Source of the DNA: Diadema setosum
Lineage: Eukaryota; Echinodermata; Echinoidea; Diadematoida; Diadematidae
DNA length: 64,000 nucleotides
Assembly (NCBI RefSeq): GCF_964275005.1
Contig: NC_092686.1
Coordinates: 16,465,190 to 16,529,189, forward strand
Direction of reading: 5' to 3'
A model generated the notes under the pieces. The model did not search any database. It saw nothing but the letters and a program-made list of their open reading frames with translations, and was not told where the DNA came from. Positions 40,198 to 53,800 of the stretch are shown piece by piece (the first letter of the stretch is position 1; each line of letters starts with the position of its first letter). A program made the position numbers and the translations under genes.

Positions 40198-43100
40198 TAA
40201 TTGTATCCATGTTACATTTTATCATGTTTTAGGTCATGATGAACTACAGGAAGAAGAAAACAAAGTTAGATGATATTTCAAGGCTTAATTTATCCAATAG
40301 AACAGGGATTTGTGACAATAAGGAAGTCTAGAAGAGTTTTAGAGTTCTATGATTTCTGTTGTAGCTGAAAATTGATTTTGTATGTCAGAAGTAACTAGGA
40401 AAATGTATTCAAATCCACATGAAATTCAATCATTTTAACATGGAGTTTTTGGGTTATCAAAAACATACGGTACATTTCAGATTTATCAGTGTTGTATTTT
40501 TTTTTATGGGGGGGGGGGGGAACTAGCGACATAAGCCATGCCAGGGAGCTTTCTGTTTTATGATGATTTTTCTGAATAGTTGAAAAAATCTCTACGTTGC
40601 ATTTGTAGTAAGGCTGCCTTTAGCCTGAAATGATGGGAGTAAATAGAGACAGTCCTGAATAATTGTGAAGGGAACATACCCACCTGTGAGTGTGACATGA
40701 CTATAGAAACGAAGACAGCTGTACGCACCTGTATATACATGTACTGCAGAAAATGTGATGTGATGGCAGTGCATTTATTGCAATGAATGAGGATTGCATC
40801 AAAAATGTTATTTAAGCTTTTGTAAATATTTGTCTGCTTTTGCATGTGCTTATCATTGGTGTGAAATGAAGGCTTGTAGTTGCAAGTACTCTGCCAAGCT
40901 TTTTTTTTTCTCTGCCCTTTTTTTTTTTTTTTTTTTGCGCCCATAAATTCATGAGATACCTTATTGAAACAAAGGGCTTGTTGTACAGTTTCAACAAACC
41001 ATCCTTTTGGTCTAACTTTCCGAACAATTCTGAAAGTAGATTGTGATGGTCAACTTTTCATAGTAAGTATATTGTTCCTTTCTAAAAGTTAAAGGTGAGG
41101 CTGTTTTAGATGCGTGCGTAGTTGCCAGAAAAACCAAGTGGGACAAACTGATGGAGGTGCATCATAATACAGTAGCCCAGTATAAGATTGAAGTGTTTCA
41201 GTTACTTTGAATTTTTCTTGCAATTGATTCCCAGGATGGGAAGTGCTATGTAAATTATTCTCAGTTTCATTAATGCACTATGCATTTTTTTTTTTTAATG
41301 TAAAACTCAATATATATGCTACTATAGTTATTTGTATGATAATTTTCCCTTTATCTGTGGTAATTATGAGTTCAAATCTGGATAAGTGATGCTAACAATC
41401 AGTAAATGTACAGTAAACACAGAGCTAGCAACTTAATTTGACATCTTAAAGTGCTGTAAATATGTGTAGCTACAACTGTGTTGCAAATTAAAAACTTCTT
41501 ATTAGCTACTGGAATCACAAGACAAGGATCAGCAAATTGGCAACAATCGCCTTGGCCAGCTTGTCAGTAGTGGATTATTTTTGCCTTAAAATAGATGTTA
41601 CGACACAGAAATATTATATTTGCAACAGAAACAGGAAGTATGTATTTATGAGCTGGACAGATGCTGTCAGAAAAAGATAAGAAATAGCAATTTGATGCCA
41701 ATCTAATTTATTTAAAAATTGTGGTACAATCTGTATTGCCTAGTTACAGTTGTTTAAAAAAAAAAAAAAAAGAGCCAGCTACAATGTACATTTATGTGCC
41801 AGCAGTGTCCGAGTATACATGTATTATGTTGTCTGTTTTGTCTTTGCTGTTCGAGTGTTAAGTTTTGCTTTAACCTGCGTTTACCTACCTTCACATTTCA
41901 GCTGAAACATCCAACAGTGATGGTACATGACTTTAATACACTACCATGCAAATACAGATCTTGTGCAGTGCTACAACTACAATATGTAAAGTTGCACTTA
42001 CAACACATACTGTAGGAGAGTAGATAAAATTGTGTTCATTTGTGTCTACAGTGTACATGTACATAGTGTGTGTACTTGACCATGTACACATGAACATGTA
42101 AATGATGTATTGCAATTGTTTTTTGCTACTTTTTATTTTGGTAAGTGACAAATGCTTTGTATTCTCAAATCAAACACAGTGTAGCTTGTATTTTTTTTTT
42201 TTCATATTGGCTCTTTGCCATCAAATATTTCATGTGAAATGTGACCAAAATTATTTATTTTAGCTCTTTGTCATGCTTCATCTAAAAGTCATTCATTTGC
42301 AGAGATAAAAGAAACCAACAGATAATACAAGCTTTGCTTTTTTGTTCTGGATGAGCTTTTTCATTGGCTGAGGAATCTGAGTAGTGCTTCATTGCTGCTG
42401 ACTATTGTAGATGTATAGCTTTGAGTGCTGTGGGAAGAGGCATTGCTAGCTACTTACTGTGAAAACAAATGGCTAAAAGAATGGCAAATCCATCTCTCCA
42501 CATGCTATGTCATTTCATTGTTTTCTGTTCATGAATAGTAAAATTGCAAAAGTTGTATTGAAAGCGATGTCTTCTACAAATTTGCATTTGCAGTTTTTAG
42601 AAATAATTTATGAAATTTCTCTGAAATTCTCAGGCAAGTCAGGAAGAAGCAAATACTTGTAGTGCGCATAATTGTTACTGTCAAGCATAGATGTATTGTG
42701 ATGTATACACAGATAATATTGTTGTACACTTTTTGAGAATTTTGGAATGAAATTGTAAGGCATCTTCATTTTGTACACCACCAATGCTCTCAAGAAGACT
42801 ATTATTATTTTTATTTATTTTGCTTAAGTAGGAAACACTGAAGGTAAGGCTATCTTTTTTGAAGTAGATTGTGTCAATGTGCTTTTGGTTTGTCTCTAAC
42901 AAGTCTTGATACTGAAGTATCATTTCAGAGTTCACCTTACTGTATGAGTTGACTTTGTGTACCATACAATAAACATCATCTTTTACATTCATTTCTACTC
43001 TTTATTATTCCACATATCTGTTGTGTCTTAGTGGTCTGGTTTGTGTAACTGGGGAATGTATATGCAGTGAAGCCAACTGTTATTTGCAGTTATTTGTTGT

Positions 43101-43489
43101 TTCTTTGGTTTGTTTGTTTGTTGGGTGTTTTTTTTTTGCCAAAAATACTTAGGTTTCATGGAAAATAAAATGCTCTTTTCCTCAAACAGTATTTGAAGAG
43201 TTTGTTCGCAAATACCGATAAGTCCATATTTGCCAAATGGAGATACAGTATTTGCGATTAAAGGTCAAGAAAAATAGAGAGAATAATAAGGAAATGTTTG
43301 CTTCTTTTGACCATAACTTAAAAAGTGTACCTATATTATTATGTAGTGACCAATATATCATTTAAAAGGTATTATTTTGTACTTTATGACAAAGACCGTA
43401 CTTCAAAATCTTCAAAAATGGACATTGGTTTTTGCGAACAAACTCTTCATTTCTACACATATCTACATTGCAGGAAAGTAAAGCTACTA

Positions 43490-43490
<1 letters not shown>
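40198..43490. other. Intergenic, no gene seen
   Basis: Contains a G13 run at 40508-40520, T-rich runs near 40900-40935 and a polyA run near 41757-41771. Only short, unremarkable open frames. Confidence 0.4.
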
Positions 43491-43522
<32 letters not shown>

Positions 43523-43823
43523 TTTTTTGTTTTTCCTTGATATTTTATTGATTTCATTCAAATCATTCATAAATCAACCCATTCTGGGTGTAACATGAAC
43601 AAAAACGGTACAAATGCAATTCAAAACACAAACAAATCCATTTGTCAATTCATACTGCAAATCATCTCTCTTCAACATAAATAACTCGATTATAAATCAA
43701 CCCTACTGTTGGTTCTTCACGAAAAAGTATTGATATGTACCAATCCTATATCCCTTGAATATATTGAATCATGTAACTCGTGAAACACACACACACACAC
43801 ACACACACCCACACACACACACA
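43491..43823. repeat. Two (CA)n microsatellites bracketing ~260 bp
   Basis: (AC)n at 43495-43522 and 43783-43823 (the second interrupted by CCC). The sequence between is AT-rich with no recognised family. Confidence 0.85.
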
Positions 43824-44693
43824 AATGCCTTTTTCAGCCCTCGGAATACTGTAATACTGTTTACAAGTACAGCATTCCTGCATTTTCTATTTAGTTACTC
43901 TCTTTTTTGCCATCTATCACTATTATTCAAGTATGTTATCTATGATTTTTTTTTTTTTTTTTTGGGGGGGGGGGGGGAGGTGTTATCTTTAGCTACTAGT
44001 GATACAGGTAAAAGAATATCATACCAAAATAATAACCAAGTTAACATTGTTCTTTTTTAATTTGTGTGGTTTTTAGGCAAGTTTTATATTTACTGGTATG
44101 CAGCTGAAATATGAGGTTTTTTTTTTCATTTCTGTATATGAAATTAATGAATTGTGAGAGCATGATATCAACTTTATTGGTCAAGAAATATTTTCCGAAA
44201 TATTTTGAAATTTCAAAATGTCATAACTTCCTTATAGGCCTATTTCTTATCCGATTTTTATCATTTTTGCACTTTTCTGCAGGAATTTTTTCTCTTTCTT
44301 GTGAAAACTAAAAAATTTTGGAGAGGATTTCCTTTCTAGGTTGATATATCAAGCTGATTACATACATTAGGATGGTGTATTATTTGGAGTGTAGAGCAAT
44401 AATAATTATTTTTGAAAAGGCAGTGTAAAATTAGAGGGCTCTGTGAAAAGGTTGTATGTGCTACCCTCAACGTTGATTGTGGAAAACGTAAACACAGTCA
44501 TGTGTATGATGATACATGTGTGGTGCATAGAGCTCTGTAAATACAGCTCTATGGTGTGGTGGCAAAGCAAAGGTAAAGTGGAGTCTAGTACGTGTACGCG
44601 TTTATACACAGCTGGTTGTATGTGCATTGGGCCTAGCCTGCTGAGCTGTGGTGAGCTGGAAGCTTTTATACGAAGTAGTGTGTATTATCAATT
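43824..44693. other. Intergenic and probable ATXN10 5' region
   Basis: T18-G14 tract at 43946-43977. No TATA or initiator can be called with confidence; ATXN10 starts at 44694. Confidence 0.4.
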
Positions 44694-44809
44694 ATGGATA
44701 AGGAAGCCATGAGTTGCTTGTTCGCTTCTCTTGTTGGGGAACCACTGGAAGACACGTTCCTGGTCATATTGCAGCAACTTGCGACTTTCAGTAAAGACCC
44801 GTCATTCAG
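44694..44809 (+). CDS. ATXN10: ATXN10 exon 1
   Basis: Residues 1-38 plus two bases (FLVILQQLATFSKDPSF). Donor TTCAG|GTGAGC, phase 2; joins directly to exon 2 as RNHITKENIQQLADLF. Confidence 0.85.
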
Positions 44810-47800
44810 GTGAGCCATGACTCTGAGTTTGTCATACTCGCGCGATCGCGGCAGTAGTAGCTGGAGGTTGGAGAATGCACGTGCAGCTGTTAATACCAGC
44901 GGCACGCCGCTGGGGGCCACGACGGCTAGCTCAAGGCGCAAAGGCGGGGTGGACGTCTCGTACGTGGGCTTGGTAGTGGCGGGTAGCATCATGGCGGTGG
45001 ATCCAGCCAGGGCCAGGTGGATCACATGGGCTTGGTAATCGGAATGGTAGTGGGATCACTCGGGAAGTTGGTCAATAAATGGAGCACCAACATGAAGTTG
45101 ATGTCAGCCCTTACCTGGAGCTGGAGTGGTCAACACTCAGAGAACAGGAATGTAATGTAAAATAGACAGGTGGCAAATTGTGATATTCATTAGATACTAT
45201 TACCAGTGATTTACTGATAATCTGTAGATTGTGAATAATAATCAGAATTATTCAGCTAAAAGTAATATATGTGATGAGGTTTTTTTCACAGAAAATATGG
45301 GACCCCATGGGGTCTAGATTGCCTACAGATTAGTTAAATCAGTGCGAGAGAAATGCAAGGAGAGAACAAGGAAAAAGGCGGAAAGAGAGGGGGAAACAGT
45401 GTTTATCCTTTCTGTGACAGTTAAATTTTCATGTTTTGCCCTAATTTGTGTGGACTTGGTTCACACGATATATGCCGATCCATGACCTACAGCCAGGCAC
45501 TTTGATTAAAGTATGCGCAGTGTGCTTCTATTATCATCGATTATTTGCTCAAGGAAGGGAGGGGGTGGGTAGAACTTCTAAGGACTTTTATGGTGCTCAC
45601 AGCACACATCACACAGGCCTTATTTTGCCTTTGGAATGGTTTTGGAGCTGCCTTGCCGATCACAAACAAGATGTTTCTTTATTTGGTCGGAACTCTTGCA
45701 AACAATCTGTTAATTGCAGTGTTCCTCGAGACAGTTTACTTGGCTTGGACCTCTCTTGTTCTTTACTGTATGTAACATTACATTAATGACATGTTTCCAA
45801 TATTTTACCTTTTCTACTATCTGCAGACTCAAAGACAAAAGCTTTCTTTTGCATCCAGATTGTCACATTTTGATGGATATTGTACATGGAATTCTGAACT
45901 AGAAAAATCGCTTTATGCGATGAGGTCAAACAAAATTTGTTTAATATATACCTGATGAAAACACAAGTGTCACATTATGTAGAAACTCATGGACTAATCT
46001 TCAGATTGACAATGATTTTCCAAATTTTCCACCAAAAAGTGTGCTTCATATCAATTATCATCAAATTTCCATTCTAAAGGTGTAAAGCTCCCACAATTGC
46101 CATCCATTTTGTCAGTGTAATATATTGTATGCAGCTTCCCTACATGGCATCTCTTGCTCGACCTCAAGCTCCATAAACTTTGTACACACTATCCATCGAT
46201 ATAGGATTGCCAAGAAGAGAGTTTACTCAAAGCTTAGACATGGATCCTTTTCTCAGAGATGTAGTAATGAATGGAACAACCTCCCATCTGCTGTGGTGGA
46301 GAGTACATCAGTTAATACTTTCAGGTCCAACTTGTCGAAATTTTGGTCGTTAAGAAAAGACCAATTTGACCCAGAAGAGTCCTTTGCCTGTCCATGTTCA
46401 TCAACTGCTGTACAGCGCCACTAGACTTGTGTCCTAATCCGGATTCTTCGTCCTGATGATAACGAGAGGCAAATAAGTTATTAACTTTAAATGTATACTT
46501 CCAAGGTATATTTCCAAGGTATAGAGAGACACCCAAGGGGGTGAGAGGTGACATATTTCATGATTAGGCCTGTTATTCTCATCATCCTGGCCTATTGTTT
46601 GTGTTCCATTTACAGAAATCATATTACCAAGGAAAATATTCAGCAGCTAGCCGACCTGTTCATACAACATGCAGAGACTGTCACGGAGGGACAAGATGGA
46701 AACGAGCAGCGATTCAAATCATCGCAATCACTGCAGCCCTGCGTGGAGTGTATCCGCATCTTTCGTAATTCCTGTGCACAGAGTGCAGTCAATCAAGATG
46801 CCATTTTGTAAGTTGGCAACACTTTCGTTTTGCCTTCAGCAAAACTCGTCACATGATGCACTGACTGCATGTCAAACTTTAAACACCCTTCTTCAAAAGT
46901 TTCTTGACTTATGTACCACATTTTTAAAGACCTCTTAACTAGGAAATTTATATTCATGGTATAAATACTATGCTTCTCCTTAAAGGACAAGTTCACCTAC
47001 ATTAATATAAGGATTAAGAGAATGCAGCAATATTAGTAGAAAACATCAGTGAAAGTTTGAGGAAAATTGGACAATCGATGCAAAAGTTATGAATTTTTAA
47101 AACTTTTGTGTTGGAACCGCTGGATGAGGAGACTACTAAGGCTCGTGATGTCATATGAGTACAACAGTATAAAGAAAATGTAGAGAAAATTTAACATATT
47201 TTCACCTTTTTCGCACAATAAAAGAGCACTTAACTTGCCTCTATCTAAAGGCAATGGGAATAATATTACCCATAACATATGTCAGTAACGAGTCTAGGGA
47301 ATGTGCACTTTTTTTTCAAAAGATGAAATTTTGTGAAATTCTCTTTATATTTTCCTTATATTGTTGTACGCATGTGACACCATACACTGCAGTAGTCTTC
47401 TCATCCAGCGGTGACTGCACAAAAACTTCAAAAATTCATAACTTTTGAACGGATTGTCCGATTTTCCTCAAACTTTCAATGATGTGTTCTACTAATATTG
47501 CTACATTCTCTCAATCCTTATGTTAATGAAGGTGAACTTGTCCTTTAATAGAGTGAGGAAATTTTTTTTTTTTTTTTGGGGGGGGGGGGGCATATTGAGT
47601 GAGTGGCCATAGGAAGAATTGATCAAAATGATAATGCTAAAGGTTGTTACAGGGCAGGTAGGAGTACATTGGCTCCAAGTTTGAACAGGGAATGACTCAC
47701 TTTCCAAACATGTGCCCTTGTATTGTACATTTTGAAGTCAATGCCATCATTCATGAAGTCATGACATTTTGGATGAATGCAAGATATATTTTGATGTGAA

Positions 47801-50800
47801 GGATAGCAGAAACCTTGGGGGAAAAAAAAAGTGTTATCAGAAGGCATAGCCTGCCATAGTAGTCAATATAGAATGGGCTTTAGAATCTCTGCAATCTGAT
47901 TGAATCCTTCATCTATGTAATATCCAGAGCAATTCATACATCTACAACGTGTGCTGTGTAAAAGTGATGCAAAGACCCCATATTGTGTTATGCACAGGTC
48001 CTCTGGTGCTATGCAGGCAGTCCTGGGGCTGCTGAAAATTGTTACATCATGTCCCGAAGCAGACGAGCCTGCCTTGGTCCTTCTCAGGTGCTCCATTCAG
48101 CTCCTCAACAACTTGACTGTCAGTCATGAAGCTGCCCAAATGCAAACTTGGAAGTTACTCTTCCCATCCATGTTGCAGTAAGTGATCAGTATCATCTTTC
48201 AAATATCTTGCCCTCTTTGATGTGTCTTCCTTGTAATGTTACAGTGAAAACATTCTCTGAGTAATTCATCATGCTGTTCCCACTTTCAGTTAGCTTTTGT
48301 CGTTGACAATTTTGTCAATGAGAGTACATTTCCACATAAATTGATATTTCCTAAAATATTCACATGTTATGATTTGTCACATTATATCTGTGTAGGGCAA
48401 ATTTCACAAAGATGTCTGAACTGCAAATTATTTTGCATTAATAGTAACATGCTAAATGCATAAAGTAGATCCAGTTTCCTCCATGTTCTACCTGAGACAC
48501 TTCACAGATCAGTAATTGTCTTGTCAGCAAGCATTAAACAAAGTATTCAAGAATTATAATCACATTACAAAAATCCTTGATCTGAAGGTGATCAAATTCA
48601 CTTCTTCTTTTCTTTTTTTTCTTTTTTTGAACCACTATAGTGATTCTTTTGGTAAAGTTCTGTTTTAATAGGTAATTTAAAGCGGAAAAACAGTCAGATT
48701 GTGGTGGGAGAGATCTCTGCAACGCAGTCATGAGACATTCCCTTTATTCTGCAGAGCTATTCTGAGAATGCGAGATAAGAAAGCGTCGGAGTACAGCTGT
48801 ATGCTCATGCACACGTGTCTACAGAATCCCGCATGCTGTGCCTTGTTTCGGGACAGTCCTGGCAGCGTGTGCATCATGAATGACGTCCTGTTGCTCTGCT
48901 GTGAGGAAAGTGATCATGATTTCAGGTGAGTTGTAGGGGGTGACCTCGGTTATATTCCTCATTACCCACATCAATTTAATTGCAAGTGGTTTCATGACGG
49001 AATGGTTGATGACCAGGTCACAAGGTCAAACTGGAAATGATAAATTTTCACTGTCATGGTGTGTGTTTGTTACTCTGTGGCAATTGCCAACCAATGCTAT
49101 ACTGATGCTGAAATCTACTCGTAAGCAATGAGAAATGTATGATAGACTACGGTAAATGAAGAGTTGATTTGGCTTGCTCCTTTTAGTATCATATTACAGA
49201 CATCACTGCTAGATATAAAGCACTCGTATTTGTTTTTGTTTGTGCATTGATGATGTAATGTTTACATGTCTATTTAGATGCTGAAAAGTGACAAATGAAG
49301 CGCACAAATGATATGCATTCATTTTCTATTCTTATGTGGTGAAACCACCCAATATGGCAAACAAGACTAATTAGGTCATACGCTATCGGCATATCACCTC
49401 TTTTTTTATTCTTCTTTCTTTCTGATGAATTTTGTGGACAAAATATCTCAACAATGACATGACGGAGTAACATGAAATTTTCAGTCAACATATCTCACAT
49501 CAATATCTCTATACATGAAACTTTTCATGACGATAACATATCTGTGACATCATCTAGCCGCCATTTTGTGATTTTCAGATAAAGTCACATGATCGATCAT
49601 AACTTCATATCAAAATGTCATTTCTATATCATTTTCGGTGAATATAAAGTTCAGGTCACGCTTGATCTTCCTTTTCTATGCTAATTACCCAGGTCATCAT
49701 TACGCGCGCGTCAAAATTTTAAAATGCCTAAAACGACTTCCCAATGGGAAATCTCAAAGTTTCAGACAATTTTAAGCGTTTCAAAAAAAATCCGCGCGTA
49801 CGCGTCCGTCCGCGCATTTTCGCGCGCACAGCGCGTAAGCAACATGAAACTGCACTTTTTTCGACTGATTTGGATTCCTGATACATTAAATAACAATATC
49901 CATTGATTTCCGATCGGTTTTGACCTATAACAAAGGAATGCACTGGCGTCAAAGTGAAAAATCCGCGCGCGTGTCTTTCTGCAAATATAGTGAAAAAACA
50001 TGTCTTTGTTTATTTTGCGATAGCTCTTTAAATCGTCCGTTGACCCTATGTTTTTATTGCATATTACAAAAGGATATGAATCGTATAACATTTCAAGTAT
50101 CAATATTGCCAGGAAAACTCGATGACATCATCATATCGTTACCTGAAATGAAAAAAGTGGAATTAATTTTTTTGAGGTACTGTTTCTGACATTCATTTGC
50201 TGGTATCTCTGTTGTTTAAGCTCAATATTATCCCAAATTCAGATATGTTGTGCTTTGAACATTTGCCTTTCATGTCCATGTCATGGTTTTGAAATTTGAT
50301 GACGTCATCATACTTTAAATTGTGATTAAAGGTAAAGACTCAAAATCAGACAAGTTTACGTGTAATGTCTATGGGAGGTGATTTTTTTTTAAAACCATGC
50401 ATTGACTTGACAACGTTTAAGCACCTTTATCTCAGCTGATTTTGCTCCATTTCCTCTGAAACTTAAGTATGTTGTAGCTGAGACAATAAGCTGCAGTAAT
50501 CATGCATTTTATTTTAAAAAATCTCCTCATCAGGTTGACAATTTTGCAGCTTAAAACTGAAAATGAGAATGGAATGTGGACGAAATGATTCCTCATTCAT
50601 CTTTCACATACATAAGCTTACGTTCCTCATATTTTCTCGTCGAGACGTATGGCCGAGAGGTTAAAGGCGATGTCTCAGAGATGTGAGGATGCACACGTGC
50701 GGGTTCGAACCCCATAAGAGCACGAAACAAAATACTTATATCTTTTACTTTTTTTCTTCAATGGAGTATTACACCTTCGTCCATGTAGAAATCACGTTCG

Positions 50801-53800
50801 CATGTAAACGCACCTATACGCACACACACACACACACAATATCCCTTTGTTTTGTGTTGGAGACCACATTGCTTCGACTGCTGCAAAATTTTGCAGGCTG
50901 GGTTTGTTAAACTCTGCATAGTATATAATGACATACTTGCCAACTCTACCGCATTTGGCGGTAGACTACCGCTTTTGAAAGATTTCATTAGCATTCAAGC
51001 TAGCGCTGCTCGCATAGGCATCCTGGATTCTACCGCTTTCTCAAATGAAAATGTTGGCAAGTATGTAATGACGACGTACGATATGTTGTACTTTGAACAA
51101 TTGTCTTTCAAGTCCATGTCAGTGTTTTGTAATTTGATGACGTCATCACACTGAAAATTGTGATTAAAGGCAAGGTATCAAAATCAGCAGATTTTAGGTG
51201 TTACATGTATGTCTACAGGACGTATTTTTCCCCAGTTGCCAGAAATGGCATACCGCCATCAGTCGTTACAAGGCCGCATTTCCGTCTAGCAATACAATAC
51301 ATGTTCACGCGGTCATGTGTGTTGGGTGGGCATTGACTTTTCCCCTTGTTATATCTATACTTTGTTTTTTTGTCTTACCATTTCCTTGGATGTTCCGTGG
51401 CCGAGTGGTTAGAGTAACGGTTTTGCACGCACGCATTTGAGGGATCGATGCTCGCAGTACACTTTTTTTTGTTGTTGATTATTGTTTAACTCTTTTCAGA
51501 TAACGTTTCATATTCACATTCTTTTCATCGTCGACCACGGATGATCGGTATCTAATATCAACCCAGCGTATCACCAACTTGTCTTCAGTGACGAGTTTCA
51601 TGTCTCGTGTTGTTTTATTTCTCTTTATGTCATCTAGTTTGCTCCTTGTCCAGTTGACATTACAACTTCCAAACATCATGGCTCAAGTCTTTGAACATCT
51701 GGACCCATCGTGTCAACTGACCCTCCTGCAAATAGCCAAAAGTTGTCTTGAGGCAGACTCTGAGCAGCAGCTAAACAGAGATGGAACCAGCCATCATTTC
51801 AACATCTCGGATTCAACATTAGTCTGTTTTGCAGACAGCTTCAGGAACATGGCTCATCACATTCTGGCCTTAGCCACAGATGATCCAGAAAATAGCAAGG
51901 TGAGGACTTCTCTTTGCTAATGAAATGATAAGAAAGAGTGGAGAGGGGAAGGTCAAAACACTGATATTCTGAGATGCTGTCTTAAAGGTGCGTAGACCTG
52001 GTAGTTGCGGTGATGCTGTTGAATGATAGTGCCGATCAACGTTAGCATTGATATGGAGATTGTTGAAGTTGAGCTGTCATCAAGAGTAAAGCACGTAGAT
52101 GTTGCTAAGTAAAATTGCCTTCGTTGTCTTCTCTGTGCATCACACAGTATAGTGATGCCAGGGTGCATGCTTCTTAGTATGACGTCACAGAAGAAGTTTG
52201 CTAAAGCTGTCGTCATCAGCCGAATCATGAGCCGAATTGTGATCGGACCACTGACTGCAGTGGATCGGACTTCTTCGGACTCGTGGAAATGGGTCAAAGC
52301 ATAAGCTTTTTTTTTTTTACCATTGGCCCGTCGCTGTGTATTCCTAGCAACAACCAGGTTCTTGTTACACTTAATCTTCTTATTCCATGTTTTGGGGCCT
52401 GCGAAAGTAATGCTTCTTTCAGTCACAGGTTACGAATTATTAAATGGGTGAAATTTGCAACCACATGAAAGAAAAGTTATTTTGTTTGTGATTTGCACAT
52501 CCATTTGTGCCCGAAAAGAGAATGATTGTGACATACATTTATAAGACAAAAAACACATCAATGGAAACTACAAGTGTGCTAACTCCCTGGACTGAGTCCA
52601 TTGTTAACGTCCTTCTGATCAATTGGCTGATTACATGACTTAGAAGAGTTTTTGTCATGTATTTTGCTCTATTTTCCTTTTATGGCTCAGAAACCCCAAG
52701 TCATACGCGACCTCCTGGAGATACTGTGTTCAGCAAGCGCTCTTTCCACTTTCCGTCATACATTTAATCAGATGGAGTTTCTGCTTGATGCAAGTGTTGG
52801 TAAGAAGATGGATTAGGATCGATATCATGCTATACACAAAATTATTGTGATCATAACAAAACCTGATGAGGTGTTAAAGGCATAATTTACTATTTGCAGA
52901 TGAAACAGAAACTCAGCATTAGTGCTTTGAAATAGTTCTAAAATGTGAGTTAGGGATATAAACAACCACTGTAAAAAATTGAATCAGTAAAGTCGATGGT
53001 AAGTATTGTTAAATATACAAAATGTGAGTAGTTATAATAAAAAAGTTTCAAGACTAAACCATTTACAGTTACGGTTTATTGAGAAAATTACTGATATCTC
53101 CTTATATTTTAGGCTTTATTACGAAAATTTTATATGATAGGATGTTCTGTGGTACAACAGACCTACTCATATGCATCAAATGTGATATCTTGAACACTTT
53201 TTAGATCACTGCCTCCAAAGGTAAACAGGACCTTTAAAGTAAATGATGTACAAAGAGTGATATTATTGTAAGCATGATAGAACCTTGTAAGATGTTTTAA
53301 AAGTAAGATCACATCACTATATGACAGGAGCTTGCCTTCATCTGCGCATTAGTACCCTTGTGATGTGCATATCATTACCAGTGGGAATAGCTAATGGTGA
53401 ATGCCAGAGGTAATGATCTGTTCTTCCCCTCTTTATGTAATTGTGGTTTGTCAGAGTTATTAGATATACTGGAGAGAGTTGGTCGGACCAGTGAGAATAC
53501 ATTCAGCAGCAGCCAAGAGTTTAAAGAGCCGGCTTCAGATGGAGAACCGTCATCAGCAGCACACGGCTTCAAAGGGAAGCTGATTCAACTGATAGGGAAC
53601 ATGTGTTTCCAGTGTCGTGCTTTTCAGGACAGGGTGAGTTTCTAGTATTAAAGATGCTCAAGCCTCAGTGAGAAATCATCTCGACACACAGCTATAAAAG
53701 AAAAGCGTGACAGACAGTGAGAGAGTGAATCTACGCACATGCACACTTGACCAAGAATGCAAGTATGAAACATGTAACCCAGTGAAGACTAGTCCCAAGT

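Noticed and set aside
45828..45902. Open frame RLKDKSFLLHPDCHILMDIVHGILN after a CTATCTGCAG acceptor, a possible extra ATXN10 exon
   Set aside because: No donor restores the phase needed by the next exon, and exons 1 and 2 join directly with the right human alignment. It lies beside LINE remnants.
51953..52426. 157-codon minus-strand frame with FAGPKTWN, possible LINE ORF2 end
   Set aside because: Only a few residues resemble the family and the rest does not; too weak.
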